Counted from the stretch's first letter, positions 1-8,631 are shown. The stretch is DNA of 64,000 nt from Plantibacter elymi (nom. nud.) (GCF_900177795.1 NZ_FXWJ01000003.1:248001-312000), one strand, 5' to 3'. Program-made: numbers and translations. The notes: generated by a model not told the origin, from the letters alone.

Positions 1-594
1 CTGGTCGCCACCGAAGCGCACGAGGGAGAACTCCTCCGTGTGGACCATGCCCGGCGCCACCTCGATCACCCGGATCGGTTCGCCGTTGAGTTCGAGCCGC
101 AGCACTTCGAACAGGGCGCGCTCGGCGAACTTCGCCGCGTTGTACCCGCCGCCGCCCACGTAGGCGACGTGGCCCGCGATCGAGGTGACACCGACGATGG
201 TGGCGGCACCACCCTCCGGGATGCTCCGACGGAGGATCGGCAGGAGTGCCTGGACCACGCGCTTCGTGCCGAGGACGTTGATGTCGAACATGCGGCGCCA
301 GTCCTCGACGTCGCCCTCCTCGACGGACGCGAGGCCGAAGGCACCACCCGCGTTGTTGACGAGCGCCTGGGCTCCGCCGAGCTCCGCTACCCGGGCGGCG
401 AGCGCGTCGACGTCCGCCTGCACGGTCAGATCGGCGACGATCGCCGTGCCGCCGATGTCCGCGACAAGAGCCTCGAGCCGTTCCGCACGGCGGGCCACCG
501 CCACGACGTCCCAGCCGTCGGCGGCGAATCGCCTCGCGGTCGCCTCCCCGATCCCTGAACTCGCACCGGTCACCACCACACGTCTCGTCGTCAT
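1..594 (-). CDS. SDR family NAD(P)-dependent oxidoreductase (3' end outside window)
   Basis: Short-chain dehydrogenase/reductase of the YdfG-like type, expected to be a soluble NADP(H)-dependent alcohol or 3-hydroxy acid oxidoreductase; the substrate cannot be read from sequence. The N-terminal TGASSGIG nucleotide-binding motif starts near residue 9. An NNAGGA motif follows near residue 90, and the catalytic Ser (VTSIAG) and YNAAK pair lie near residues 140-160. 198 residues are visible; the family is usually about 250, so the C-terminus lies beyond base 1. The ATG at 594 follows a TACCCT -10-like hexamer (601-606) by six bases and also has GGAGG just upstream, so either leaderless or Shine-Dalgarno initiation is possible. 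It is divergent from metY. Confidence 0.9.
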   Translation of the reverse strand, partial: MTTRRVVVTGASSGIGEATARRFAADGWDVVAVARRAERLEALVADIGGTAIVADLTVQADVDALAARVAELGGAQALVNNAGGAFGLASVEEGDVEDWRRMFDINVLGTKRVVQALLPILRRSIPEGGAATIVGVTSIAGHVAYVGGGGYNAAKFAERALFEVLRLELNGEPIRVIEVAPGMVHTEEFSLVRFGGDQ

Positions 595-665
595 GCCTCC
601 AGGGTAGCCACCGAGCGGAGGCGTTACGCCGTGTTTCCGCGTGGTTGGCGCGTGCAGGTGGGGCC

Positions 666-798
666 GGTAGCCTCGGGGTCACGACGGAGCACCACCCGGA
701 GCCACGCCCGGCGACATCGCTGTCGGACCGAGCGGCCTCACCGGCGGCACCCATCACCCGAGCAGCACCGACCACCCGAGCAGAGGGGACCATCCACC
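666..798 (+). promoter_or_regulatory. metY leader with -10-like element and an 11-base direct repeat
   Basis: A TAGCCT hexamer at 668-673 could be the metY -10, which would give a leader of about 120 bases. The leader has a small hairpin at 712-725 (CGACA, loop TCGC, TGTCG) and two copies of CACCCGAGCAG at 755-765 and 773-783. Methionine genes in actinobacteria often carry SAM-sensing riboswitches. I cannot match this leader to a SAM-IV core by eye, so it is left as an unassigned leader. Confidence 0.35.
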
Positions 799-2124
799 AT
801 GAGCGATGCCACGAACGACTGGAAGTTCGAGACGAAGCAGATCCACTCCGGAGCCGCACCAGACCCGGTCACGAAGGCTCGGGCCACGCCGATCTACCAG
901 ACGACGAGCTACGTGTTCGACAACGCCGACCACGCGAAGAACCTCTTCGCGCTCGCGGAGTTCGGCAACATCTACACCCGCATCCAGAACCCGACGCAGG
1001 CCGTCGTCGAGGAGCGCCTGACCGCGCTCGAGGGTGGTAGTGGCGCCCTCCTCCTCGCCTCCGGGCAGGCGGCGGAGGCCTCGGCGGTCCTCAACATCGC
1101 GCAGGCGGGCGACCACATCGTGTCGTCCTCGTCGATCTACGGCGGCACGTACAACCTGTTCAAGTACACCCTCGCGAAGCTCGGCATCGAGACCACCTTC
1201 GTGGAGAACCAGGACGACGCCGAGGAGTGGCGGCGTGCGGTGCGCCCGAACACGAAGCTGTTCTTCGCGGAGACCATCGGCAACCCGAAGATCAACATCC
1301 TCGACATCCGCCTCGTCGCCGACGTCGCGCACGAGGCCGGCGTCCCGCTCATCGTCGACAACACGATCGCCACGCCGTACCTCATCCGTCCCTTCGAGCA
1401 CGGAGCGGACATCATCGTCCACTCGGCGACGAAGTTCCTCGGCGGTCACGGCACGGTCATCGGCGGGGTCATCGTCGACGGCGGCACCTTCTCCTGGACC
1501 GGGCACGCGGACAAGTTCCCGGGCCTCACGACGCCGGACCCCTCGTACCACGGGGCGGTCTACACCGACGCGGTGGGTGACGCGCTCGCCTACATCATCA
1601 AGGCGCGCGTGCAGCTCCTGCGCGACCTGGGTGCGGCCATCGCCCCGGCGAGCGCCTGGCAGCTCATCCAGGGCATCGAGACGCTCAGCCTCCGCATCGA
1701 GCGCCATGTGCAGAACGCCCAACAGGTCGCGGAGTGGCTCGACGCCCACCCCGACATCGCGAGCGTCAACTACTCGGGTCTGCCGTCGAGCCCCTGGTAC
1801 GCGGCAGCCAACCAGTACGCCCCGAAGGGTGTCGGAGCGGTCCTGTCCTTCGAGCTGAAGGGCGGGGTCGACGCCGGCCGCGCCTTCGTGAACTCGCTGC
1901 AGTTGTTCTCGCACCTCGCGAACATCGGCGACGTCCGTTCCCTCGTCATCCACCCGGCGTCGACGACGCACTCGCAGCTCACCCCGGAGCAGCAGCTCAC
2001 GGCCGGCGTCACGCCAGGGCTCGTGCGGCTCTCGGTGGGGCTCGAGAACATCGACGACATCACGGCCGACCTCCAGGCCGGTCTGACCGCCGCGAAGCAG
2101 GTCGTCGAGGCCGCCCGGGTCTGA
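799..2124 (+). CDS. metY: O-acetylhomoserine aminocarboxypropyltransferase (sulfhydrylase)
   Basis: PLP enzyme of the Cys/Met metabolism family. It makes homocysteine from O-acetylhomoserine and sulfide in the cytoplasm. The protein has 441 residues, normal for MetY. The sequence shows the family core: the ASGQAAEA segment near residue 95, the VDNTIATPYL segment carrying the PLP-contacting Asp, and SATKFLGGHG with the Schiff-base lysine near residue 215. The ATG at 799 was chosen because the protein then begins at the conserved MSDATNDWKFETKQIHSG region. The frame is open further upstream, but that part is arginine-rich and unlike the family. metX lies 285 bases downstream on the same strand and makes the O-acetylhomoserine substrate. 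Confidence 0.95.
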   Translation: MSDATNDWKFETKQIHSGAAPDPVTKARATPIYQTTSYVFDNADHAKNLFALAEFGNIYTRIQNPTQAVVEERLTALEGGSGALLLASGQAAEASAVLNIAQAGDHIVSSSSIYGGTYNLFKYTLAKLGIETTFVENQDDAEEWRRAVRPNTKLFFAETIGNPKINILDIRLVADVAHEAGVPLIVDNTIATPYLIRPFEHGADIIVHSATKFLGGHGTVIGGVIVDGGTFSWTGHADKFPGLTTPDPSYHGAVYTDAVGDALAYIIKARVQLLRDLGAAIAPASAWQLIQGIETLSLRIERHVQNAQQVAEWLDAHPDIASVNYSGLPSSPWYAAANQYAPKGVGAVLSFELKGGVDAGRAFVNSLQLFSHLANIGDVRSLVIHPASTTHSQLTPEQQLTAGVTPGLVRLSVGLENIDDITADLQAGLTAAKQVVEAARV

Positions 2125-2157
2125 GTCCGTCCCACCGCGTCCCCCTCCCGGGTTGCG

Positions 2158-2227
2158 CCAGCGCGGTGCGCTGACGCGAGCGCACCCCACAACCGCGAGC
2201 GCGGGTCTCCAGAGACCCGCGCTCGCG
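2158..2227 (+). repeat. Palindromic intergenic repeat, copy 1
   Basis: A 23-base motif at 2158-2180 (CCAGCGCGGTGCGCTGACGC followed by GAG) is followed by a near-perfect palindrome with 16-base arms at 2194-2209 and 2212-2227. Both parts recur at 6739-6906. It lies just after metY and could act as a terminator or an mRNA 3' stabiliser, although no T-run follows. Confidence 0.8.
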
Positions 2228-2409
2228 TCGTTCGTTGCGCACTCGGGCCGGTTCCGCGTCGCTCGGGCCGGTTCCCCGTCACCCGAGCCCGTTCCGGCGC
2301 GCCGAGGCCGACGGGAGCGCACTCAGGTCAGCGCACCGCGCCGACCATGACCGATCGGGTGACGTAACACGGCCGGTCGACGCCCGCGGGCACGCCACAA
2401 TGGAGACCT

Positions 2410-3615
2410 ATGGACTGGCAGACCCCGGAAGACAGCGTGCCCTCCCGCTTCGTGACCGAAGCCGAGGTCGGCGCCCTGCTCGCGAACCCGCCCTCGAGCG
2501 GCGCCTGGCGCGACGGCGACCGGCCGGGCGACCGGCTCTTCGCCCCGCTCGGTCGCCTCGACTTCGAGCACGGCGGGAGCATCCCGCACGCCAGGCTCGC
2601 CTACGAGACCTGGGGCACCCTCGACGACGACGGCGGCAACGCGGTCCTCATCCTCCATGCGCTCACCGGAGACAGCCACGTCCTCGGAGGCGCCGGCAAC
2701 GGGCATGCGACCGCCGGTTGGTGGGCCGGCATCGTCGGTCCGGGACTCGCCGTCGACACGGAACGCTGGTTCGTCGTCGCGCCGAACATGATCGGCGGCT
2801 GCCAGGGCAGCACCGGCCCCTCCTCCTTCGCGCCCGACGGCGTCGAGTGGGGTTCGCGGTTCCCGTACACCTCGATCCGCGACCAGGTCGAGGCCCAGCA
2901 CCGACTGCTCGGACACCTCGGACTCGACCGCTGGGCCGCGGTGATCGGCGGGTCGATGGGCGGCATGCACGCACTCGAGTGGGCCGCCACCCACCCTGAG
3001 CTCGTCGACCGACTGGCCGTGATCGCCGCGCCCCCGGTCACGACGGCCGACCAGATCTCCCTGAACTTCGTGCAGCTCGAAGCGGTCCGCACGGACCCGC
3101 ACTTCCAGGGCGGCGACTACTACGACGCCCCGGACGGTGAGGGCCCGCATCGCGGCCTCGCGCTCGCCCGCCGGATGGCCCTGCTCAACTACCGCAGTCC
3201 GGGTGAGCTGAACGCCCGCTTCGAGCGCAGCTGGCAGTCGAGCGTGAGCCCGCTCGGTCATGGTGGACGCTTCGCCGTCGAGTCCTACCTCGACTTCCAC
3301 GGCAACAAGTTCACCCGACGCTTCGACGCCGGGAGCTACGTGACCCTCGTCGAGGCGATGAACTCGCACGACGTCGGACGCGATCGTGGCGGCGTCGGGG
3401 CGGCGCTGCGGGCCTACGCCGGTCCGTCGCTCGTGCTCGGGATCGACAGCGACCGGCTCTTCCCGGTCAGTGGGCAGGAGGAGATCGCGCTCCATCTCCC
3501 CGGCAACCTCGACGGCACCCGACCGTCGGTCCTCCGGTCCGACTTCGGACACGACGGCTTCCTCATCGAGAACGCGTTGGTCGCGCCGCATCTCGGGCGG
3601 CTCCTCGCCGTCTGA
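2410..3615 (+). CDS. metX: Homoserine O-acetyltransferase
   Basis: Alpha/beta-hydrolase-fold acyltransferase that acetylates L-homoserine from acetyl-CoA, the committed step before metY. It has 401 residues. The nucleophile elbow GGSMGG puts the catalytic Ser at residue 182. The acid/base pair is probably Asp348 (SDRLFP) and His381 (FGHDG). The oxyanion-side motifs HALTGDSH and GGCQGSTGP are also present. The ATG at 2410 has GGAG four bases upstream. A CACAAT hexamer at 2396-2401 would put the transcript start only a few bases before the ATG. With metY it forms the O-acetylhomoserine route; whether they are co-transcribed is uncertain because the palindromic repeat lies between them. Confidence 0.95.
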   Translation: MDWQTPEDSVPSRFVTEAEVGALLANPPSSGAWRDGDRPGDRLFAPLGRLDFEHGGSIPHARLAYETWGTLDDDGGNAVLILHALTGDSHVLGGAGNGHATAGWWAGIVGPGLAVDTERWFVVAPNMIGGCQGSTGPSSFAPDGVEWGSRFPYTSIRDQVEAQHRLLGHLGLDRWAAVIGGSMGGMHALEWAATHPELVDRLAVIAAPPVTTADQISLNFVQLEAVRTDPHFQGGDYYDAPDGEGPHRGLALARRMALLNYRSPGELNARFERSWQSSVSPLGHGGRFAVESYLDFHGNKFTRRFDAGSYVTLVEAMNSHDVGRDRGGVGAALRAYAGPSLVLGIDSDRLFPVSGQEEIALHLPGNLDGTRPSVLRSDFGHDGFLIENALVAPHLGRLLAV

Positions 3616-3695
3616 CGGCCACGCCCCGTCTGACCGACACCCGTTCCGTGGCGGTCGTGTCACCCGATAAGGTGACTCCTCAGAGGAGCGTGAGC

Positions 3696-4862
3696 ATGGA
3701 TCGGGTGGCGAGGACCCAGCGACGTCTGCTGCTGCGCACGACGCGTCTCTTCGGGCTCGCGGGTTGCGTCACGGCCGCGATGATCCTCAGCGTCCCGGGC
3801 GTCGTCTCGGGAGGTCGGTACACCGTCCTCCTCATCCTCGTCGCCGCCCTCGCGCTCACGCACGTGGCCGCGGAGCAGTACGACGGCCGTCGCTGGCTGG
3901 TCCTGGTGTTCCTGGTCGGTGTCGGGGTCGTCGTCGTCATCGGCCTGTCGGACGGGAAGACCGGCCAAGTCGGCTCCGCGAGCGCGATCGCCGCGATCAC
4001 CTCCCTCGGCCTGGGCGCTGTCGCGGCCAGACTCGTGCCGCTCCGGCGCACCTGGCCGCTGCTCCTGACCGCGTTCGTCGTGACGGCGGTCACGATCATC
4101 GTCGTCACCGGGCCCACCGCGCTCACGATCCCGACCATCGGCCTGACCGCGGTCGTGTGGGTCGCGATCGGCGCCTTCGGCGGGTGGCTCGACACGAGCA
4201 TCCCCCGACTCATCCGTCGGGTCGACACCATCGGCAGCGCCTACAACGCGGAGCGGCTCGCGAGTCAGGCCGAGTCGCAACGGCGACAGGACGCACGACT
4301 CCTGCACGACACCGCGCTCGCGACCCTCACCATGCTCGCCCACTCCGGACGAGGCGTCGATGCCGCCGCCCTCCGCTCGCAGGCCGGGAACGACGCGCAC
4401 CTGCTCCGCAGCCTCCGCCTCGGCGAGGAGCTGAGCCCCGTCTCCTCCGGCTCGTACATCCTGCAGCGCGGTGCCGACTTCACCCTCGACGAAGGTATCG
4501 AGGCCGCGACGGACCGGTTCGCCGGCCTCGGCCTCACGGTCAACGTCTACGGCGGTGGACAGGCGAACCTCGACCCACGCGTGCGCGAGGCGTTCCTCCT
4601 CGCACTCGGGGAGTGCCTGGAGAACGTCCGGCGCCATTCCGGAGTGGATTCGGCCGACGTCACGGTCTCGATCGACGAGCTGACGGCCCGACTCCTCATC
4701 ACCGACACCGGCACCGGGTTCGATCCGTCGGCCGTGCCGGACGGTCACCTCGGCGTCGCGGAATCGGTCGTCGCGCGCATCCAGGAGGTCGGCGGACAGG
4801 CGCGTGTCTTCTCCGCGCCCGGGGCCGGGACGACCGTCATCCTGGAGGTCCCGCAGGCATGA
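3696..4862 (+). CDS. Membrane sensor histidine kinase (NarL-partner type)
   Basis: Probable sensor kinase of 388 residues. About six hydrophobic segments fill residues 15-170 with no large extracellular domain, so the signal is probably sensed in or near the membrane. The phospho-acceptor region LLHDTALATL has its His at residue 204. The ATPase domain follows, with the N-box ECLENVRRHSG, the G-box DTGTGFD, and a C-terminal GAGTTVILEVP. This DHp layout is typical of kinases paired with LuxR/NarL regulators. The ATG at 3696 has AGAGGAG seven bases upstream. The stop overlaps the next ATG (ATGA). A GTCACC/GGTGAC dyad at 3659-3676 surrounds a possible -10 and may be an operator. Confidence 0.88.
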   Translation: MDRVARTQRRLLLRTTRLFGLAGCVTAAMILSVPGVVSGGRYTVLLILVAALALTHVAAEQYDGRRWLVLVFLVGVGVVVVIGLSDGKTGQVGSASAIAAITSLGLGAVAARLVPLRRTWPLLLTAFVVTAVTIIVVTGPTALTIPTIGLTAVVWVAIGAFGGWLDTSIPRLIRRVDTIGSAYNAERLASQAESQRRQDARLLHDTALATLTMLAHSGRGVDAAALRSQAGNDAHLLRSLRLGEELSPVSSGSYILQRGADFTLDEGIEAATDRFAGLGLTVNVYGGGQANLDPRVREAFLLALGECLENVRRHSGVDSADVTVSIDELTARLLITDTGTGFDPSAVPDGHLGVAESVVARIQEVGGQARVFSAPGAGTTVILEVPQA

Positions 4863-6091
4863 GTGTCGACGCCCTCGAGGAGACCACCGGACCGACCCGG
4901 CGCTACCGTCATCGGCGCACCATCGACCGGCAGCGCTCCTCACTCGGAACGACACAGCTCGGCATCGGCCTCTCGGTCTCCGGCGTCATCCTCGTCGTCT
5001 ACGCCGCGATCCGCTTCGTCGGGTCGGTCCACCACTACCCGCGGCCGCTGCTCAGCGTCGTCGCCTGGCTGCTGCTCACCGCGGCGATCGCGTCGACCTT
5101 CCTCCTGCTCCGCCGTTCCGCGTTCCACCTCTCGGATCGACTGTTCGTCGCACTGCTGATCCAGCTGGTGGTGGTCGCAGCGCTCGACCTGGCGAGCGTC
5201 TGGAGTCGCGACGCCGTCGGCGTCTATCCGACGGCGGCCGCGGCGGTCGGCGGCGTCCTGCTCGCGGTCGTCACCCTTCGGCCGGTCCGCGACACCGCCG
5301 CCGCGACGGTCGTGCTGGGGCTGATGCTGGTGGGGTCGATCCTGACCGTCACGCGGACCCAGAGCCCGACCCTCGGGGCGGAGCTGCTCTTCGCCGCGGT
5401 CGCCGTCGTCCCGCCACTCATCGCCTGCGCGATCGTCTCCCAGTACCGGCGGATCGTCCGTCTCGAACTCGACCGGGTCATGGTCGCCTCCACCGTCGCG
5501 AGCGTCCGAGACGCACTCGGGTTCTTCGACTCGGAGGAACTCGTCACCCTCGACCTCGAAGCGGAGGAGCTGTTCGTCGGTGTCGCCGACGGCTCGGTCG
5601 ACCTCCCGCTCAGCCCCGAGCTCGCGGCGCGCGCCTCCCGCCTCGCGACCGAGCTCCGGCGTCATCTCATGTCCGAGGGCAAGGAGTCCTGGCTCGAGCA
5701 CGCGTTCCAGGAGTCGTCCGTGTTGTCGGACCGCGCGACCCTGCGCGACCCCGAGCGACTCGCGACGTATCTCGCAACGGATCAGCGGGATGGACTGCTC
5801 TCTGCAGTATGGTTGCTCCTCGGGGAAGCAGATGCGCAGAGTGCCAGAGCTGTGCTGACGCTCGGACCGGTCGACCGCTCCGAACGACCGGGCCGATCTG
5901 GTGCGCTCGTCATCCCGATCGTCCTCGAAGCGGTCGGAGTGCAACGCGCCAAGGTGGATCCCGCGGTGTGGGAAGCGCTCGGACGAGTGGGCAGCTCTAC
6001 GGACACGTACCAGAAATCCCGGATCAGGATCGAGATCGACAGCACCGTCGACAATCCTGCTGCGGGCCAGCGGAAAGGGGAACGTCAATGA
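4859..6091 (+). CDS. Six-TM protein of unknown function in two-component operon
   Basis: I do not recognise this family. The protein has 410 residues. A basic N-terminus is followed by about six hydrophobic segments (roughly residues 35-195), which resemble the sensor half of the upstream kinase in size. The C-terminal half is soluble and has no H-box, N-box or G-box that I can see. It could be a degenerate kinase paralogue or a signalling partner. It overlaps the kinase stop by four bases and the regulator start by four bases (ATGA at both ends). That implies translational coupling and a fixed ratio of the three proteins. Confidence 0.8.
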   Translation: MSVDALEETTGPTRRYRHRRTIDRQRSSLGTTQLGIGLSVSGVILVVYAAIRFVGSVHHYPRPLLSVVAWLLLTAAIASTFLLLRRSAFHLSDRLFVALLIQLVVVAALDLASVWSRDAVGVYPTAAAAVGGVLLAVVTLRPVRDTAAATVVLGLMLVGSILTVTRTQSPTLGAELLFAAVAVVPPLIACAIVSQYRRIVRLELDRVMVASTVASVRDALGFFDSEELVTLDLEAEELFVGVADGSVDLPLSPELAARASRLATELRRHLMSEGKESWLEHAFQESSVLSDRATLRDPERLATYLATDQRDGLLSAVWLLLGEADAQSARAVLTLGPVDRSERPGRSGALVIPIVLEAVGVQRAKVDPAVWEALGRVGSSTDTYQKSRIRIEIDSTVDNPAAGQRKGERQ

Positions 6092-6738
6092 CCTCACAGG
6101 AGTCTCGCATCAGGGTCGGCATCGTCGATGACCACCGGATGCTGCTCGGTGCGCTCACCGAGTGGATCAGGAGCGTCGCCGACGACATCGAACTCGTCGT
6201 CGTCACCCCGTCCTGGCCGGAGCTGCTCACGCACCCCGCCTTCCCCGTCGACGTCCTGCTGCTCGACGTCGATCTCAAGGACAACGTCCCGGTCGCCGTG
6301 AAGCTCGCGACGCTGAAGACCACCGGCGTCACGACCGTGCTCATGAGCACCTACAGCGACCCGGCGGTCGTCCGCGAGGCCTTGGCCGCCGGCGCCCTGG
6401 GCTACCTCGCGAAGAGCGAGGACGCCGAGACCATCGTGCACGCCCTCCGTGCGGCGTCACGCGGTGAGTCCTACATCTCCCCCGAGCTCGATCTCGCCCT
6501 CGCGAGCGGCGCCTCGGGCACCGGCCCCCGCCTCAGCGCGCAGGAGCGTCGTGTCATGGCGCTGTACGCCGCGGGTGAGCCGGTGAAGATGGTCGCCGAG
6601 AGTCTCGGCATCTCCGACGAGACCGCGAAGAGCTACCTCAAGCGCATCCGCGAGAAGTACCGCAACGCCGGCATCGACGTCGGCACGAAGGTCGCCCTGC
6701 GCAAGCGGGCGATCCTCGACGGCATCATCGTCGACTAG
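6088..6738 (+). CDS. LuxR/NarL family response regulator
   Basis: Cytoplasmic DNA-binding response regulator of 216 residues. The receiver domain (about 8-125) has the acidic pair in GIVDDH, the phospho-acceptor Asp60 in LLLDVD, a conserved Ser in LMSTYS and Lys in YLAKSED. The HTH (about 150-205) reads LSAQERRVMALYAAGEPV onward, with KSYLKRIREKYRNAG as the recognition helix region; this is slightly divergent from the usual LuxR consensus. AAAGGGG precedes the ATG. It is the output of the kinase operon. Its target is unknown, and the 3659-3676 dyad upstream of the operon is one candidate. Confidence 0.92.
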   Translation: MTSQESRIRVGIVDDHRMLLGALTEWIRSVADDIELVVVTPSWPELLTHPAFPVDVLLLDVDLKDNVPVAVKLATLKTTGVTTVLMSTYSDPAVVREALAAGALGYLAKSEDAETIVHALRAASRGESYISPELDLALASGASGTGPRLSAQERRVMALYAAGEPVKMVAESLGISDETAKSYLKRIREKYRNAGIDVGTKVALRKRAILDGIIVD

Positions 6739-6906
6739 CAGCGCGGTGCGCCGACGCGAGCGCGCGGGTATCGGCGCCAGCGCGGTGCGCTGACGCGAGA
6801 CCGCGCTGTCCGGCGTGAGCGCTACCCGGAGAGGTGAGCGCGGGTCTCCAGAGACCCGCGCTCACGCGTGCGGGACGCGCTCACGCGATCGCACCGCGCT
6901 GGCGCC
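6739..6906 (+). repeat. Nested palindromic intergenic repeat, copy 2
   Basis: Two direct copies of the 2158 motif occur at 6739-6760 (one mismatch) and 6777-6799. They are followed by an inner palindrome with 15-base arms (6834-6848 and 6851-6865) and enclosed by 17-base outer inverted repeats (6773-6789 and 6890-6906). The inner palindrome matches copy 1 except for one pair, where C:G became T:A on both arms. It lies between the regulator and the convergent MFS gene. Confidence 0.85.
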
Positions 6907-6941
6907 ACACCTCGCCACGGAGCAAGGGCGGCGGGTGTCGG

Positions 6942-8243
6942 TCAGACGGGGATCGGCGCCGTCGGCGGGTTGCGGTCCGCGATCCTACGATCTTCGGCGT
7001 CGTTCGCCCGCAGGAGTTCGCGCCGGAGCTGCCGACGTTCGACGGTGAAGCTCGTGATGACGATTCCGAGGCCGATCACGGTCAGCCCCACACCGGTCCA
7101 GACCGGGGCGAGGTAGCCGAGGCCACCGGCGATGACCACACCGCCGAGGAAGGCGCCGAGCGCGTTGCCGATGTTGAGCGCCGAGTGGTTGAGCGCGGCG
7201 GCGAGCGACTGACTGTCGCCGGCGACGTCCATGAGCCTCGTCTGGATGGCCGGACCGAGGCCCTGCGACGCGAAGCCGACCGCGAAGACGAAGAGGAACA
7301 TGGTCGGGGTCCACGTCGCGGTGAGTGCCAGGGCGGTCAGGACCACGATCATGAGCGCGAAGAAGACGATCAGGGCCCGTTTCACCCCGCGGTCCGCGAG
7401 ATGCCCGCCGACCAGGTTGCCGATCGTCATACCGACCCCCATGGTCGCGAGCGCCCAGGGGACGAGCGTCGCCGACTCCCCCGCGACCTCGGTCACGAGG
7501 GGCGCGAGATAGCTGTAGACGGCGAAGAGCCCACCGAACCCGATGGACCCGAACCCGAGCACGAACCACACCTGGCCGCGTCGGAAGACACGGAGCTCCC
7601 GACGCATCGTCTGCTGCGGGTTGCCCGCCTGCACCGGCACGGCGAACCAGATGGTCACGGTCGCGAGCGCGAAGATGCCGGTGACGATGAGGTAGGCGGA
7701 GCGCCACCCGAACTCCTGGCCCACCCAGGTCGCGAACGGCACGCCCACGACGTTCGCGATCGTCAGCCCGGTCATGACGAGCGCGACGCCCTTGCCGCGC
7801 TTCCCCGGCCCCATGAGACTCGCGGCGACGAGGGCGGCCATGCCGAAGTAGGCGCCGTGCGGCAGGGCCGCGACGAACCGTGCGAGGAGGACGAGACCGA
7901 AGCTCGGCAGGACCGCGGACGCGAGCGTGCCGACGGTGAACGCGACGCCCAGCCAGAGCAGGACGGTCTTGCGCCGGTATCGCGCGACGAGTGCGGCGAT
8001 CGTCGGCGCACCGACGACGACGCCGAGCGCGTACGCCGTGATCAACCAGGCGGCCTGCGCGTTCGCCTGCTCCTGGCTGCGAGCGGCCAGCTCGGGCAGG
8101 AGGTCGGTCGCGATGTTCGGCAGCAGACCCATCGCCACGAACTCGGTCGTGCCGATGCCGAAGGCCCCGACGGCGAGCGCGAGGATGGCAAGACGAACAC
8201 GGGTCGGCGACAGCTGCGTCGACCCGTCCAGGATGGTGGGCAT
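6942..8243 (-). CDS. MFS transporter, DHA1/AraJ-like efflux family
   Basis: Twelve-TM major facilitator of 433 residues, probably a proton-driven exporter of small molecules. The N-terminal GTTEFVAMGLLPNIA segment in TM1 is typical of the AraJ/NepI sugar and drug efflux group. The loop motif ARYRRKT lies between TM2 and TM3, and GHLADRGVKR between TM8 and TM9. The ATG at 8243 lies six bases after a TACACT hexamer (8250-8255) with no Shine-Dalgarno sequence, so the transcript is probably leaderless. A 16-base perfect palindrome at 8264-8279 overlaps where the -35 should be and suggests repressor control. The substrate is unknown. Confidence 0.9.
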   Translation of the reverse strand: MPTILDGSTQLSPTRVRLAILALAVGAFGIGTTEFVAMGLLPNIATDLLPELAARSQEQANAQAAWLITAYALGVVVGAPTIAALVARYRRKTVLLWLGVAFTVGTLASAVLPSFGLVLLARFVAALPHGAYFGMAALVAASLMGPGKRGKGVALVMTGLTIANVVGVPFATWVGQEFGWRSAYLIVTGIFALATVTIWFAVPVQAGNPQQTMRRELRVFRRGQVWFVLGFGSIGFGGLFAVYSYLAPLVTEVAGESATLVPWALATMGVGMTIGNLVGGHLADRGVKRALIVFFALMIVVLTALALTATWTPTMFLFVFAVGFASQGLGPAIQTRLMDVAGDSQSLAAALNHSALNIGNALGAFLGGVVIAGGLGYLAPVWTGVGLTVIGLGIVITSFTVERRQLRRELLRANDAEDRRIADRNPPTAPIPV

Positions 8244-8263
8244 GGATCGAGTGTACGGGAATC

Positions 8264-8279
8264 CTCGAATCGATTCGAG
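8264..8279. promoter_or_regulatory. Perfect 16-bp palindrome, candidate operator of the MFS gene
   Basis: CTCGAATCGATTCGAG is self-complementary over 16 bases and lies 9-24 bases upstream of the TACACT -10-like element of the MFS gene, covering the -35 position. The placement is that expected for a repressor site. No regulator gene is adjacent. Confidence 0.5.
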
Positions 8280-8320
8280 TCCCCCGAACGGCGAAACCGG
8301 ACGACCGTTCCGCGGTGGGC

Positions 8321-8629
8321 TCAGCCGTCGTTCTCGAGCGCGGCGTCGAGGCGGTCGAGCTTGGCGGTCAGCTCACCCGTGTAGCCGGGACGGATGTCGG
8401 CCTTCAGGACGAGCGAGACCCGGCTGCCAAAGGCGCCGACCGCCTCGGTGGCGTCCTTGATGACCGCGAACACCTCGTCCCACTCCCCCTCGATGGTCGT
8501 GAACATGGAGTCGGTCCGGTTGGGCAGGCCGGACTCGCGGACGATCCGCACGGCCGCAGCGACCGCGTCGTGGACGGAACCGTCCGAGTTGCCGGTGCCG
8601 CTGGGTGCGACGGAGAACGCGACGAGCAT
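8321..8629 (-). CDS. Thiamine-binding protein family (UPF0045/MTH1187-like)
   Basis: Small protein of 102 residues with the ferredoxin-like fold of the thiamine-binding protein family. The start MLVAFSVAPSG and the C-terminal VSLVLKADIRPGYTGELTAKLDRL match that family. Members bind thiamine or related pyrimidines; the physiological role is unclear. It starts two bases after the stop of the glycosyltransferase gene, and AAGGAG overlaps that stop, so it is the second gene of a two-gene unit. A link between the two functions is not obvious. Confidence 0.82.
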   Translation of the reverse strand: MLVAFSVAPSGTGNSDGSVHDAVAAAVRIVRESGLPNRTDSMFTTIEGEWDEVFAVIKDATEAVGAFGSRVSLVLKADIRPGYTGELTAKLDRLDAALENDG

Positions 8630-8631
8630 GG

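Noticed and set aside
674-798. SAM-IV riboswitch before metY
   Set aside because: The GGTCACGAC start is reminiscent, but the conserved core segments expected downstream are missing by eye; kept only as an unassigned leader.
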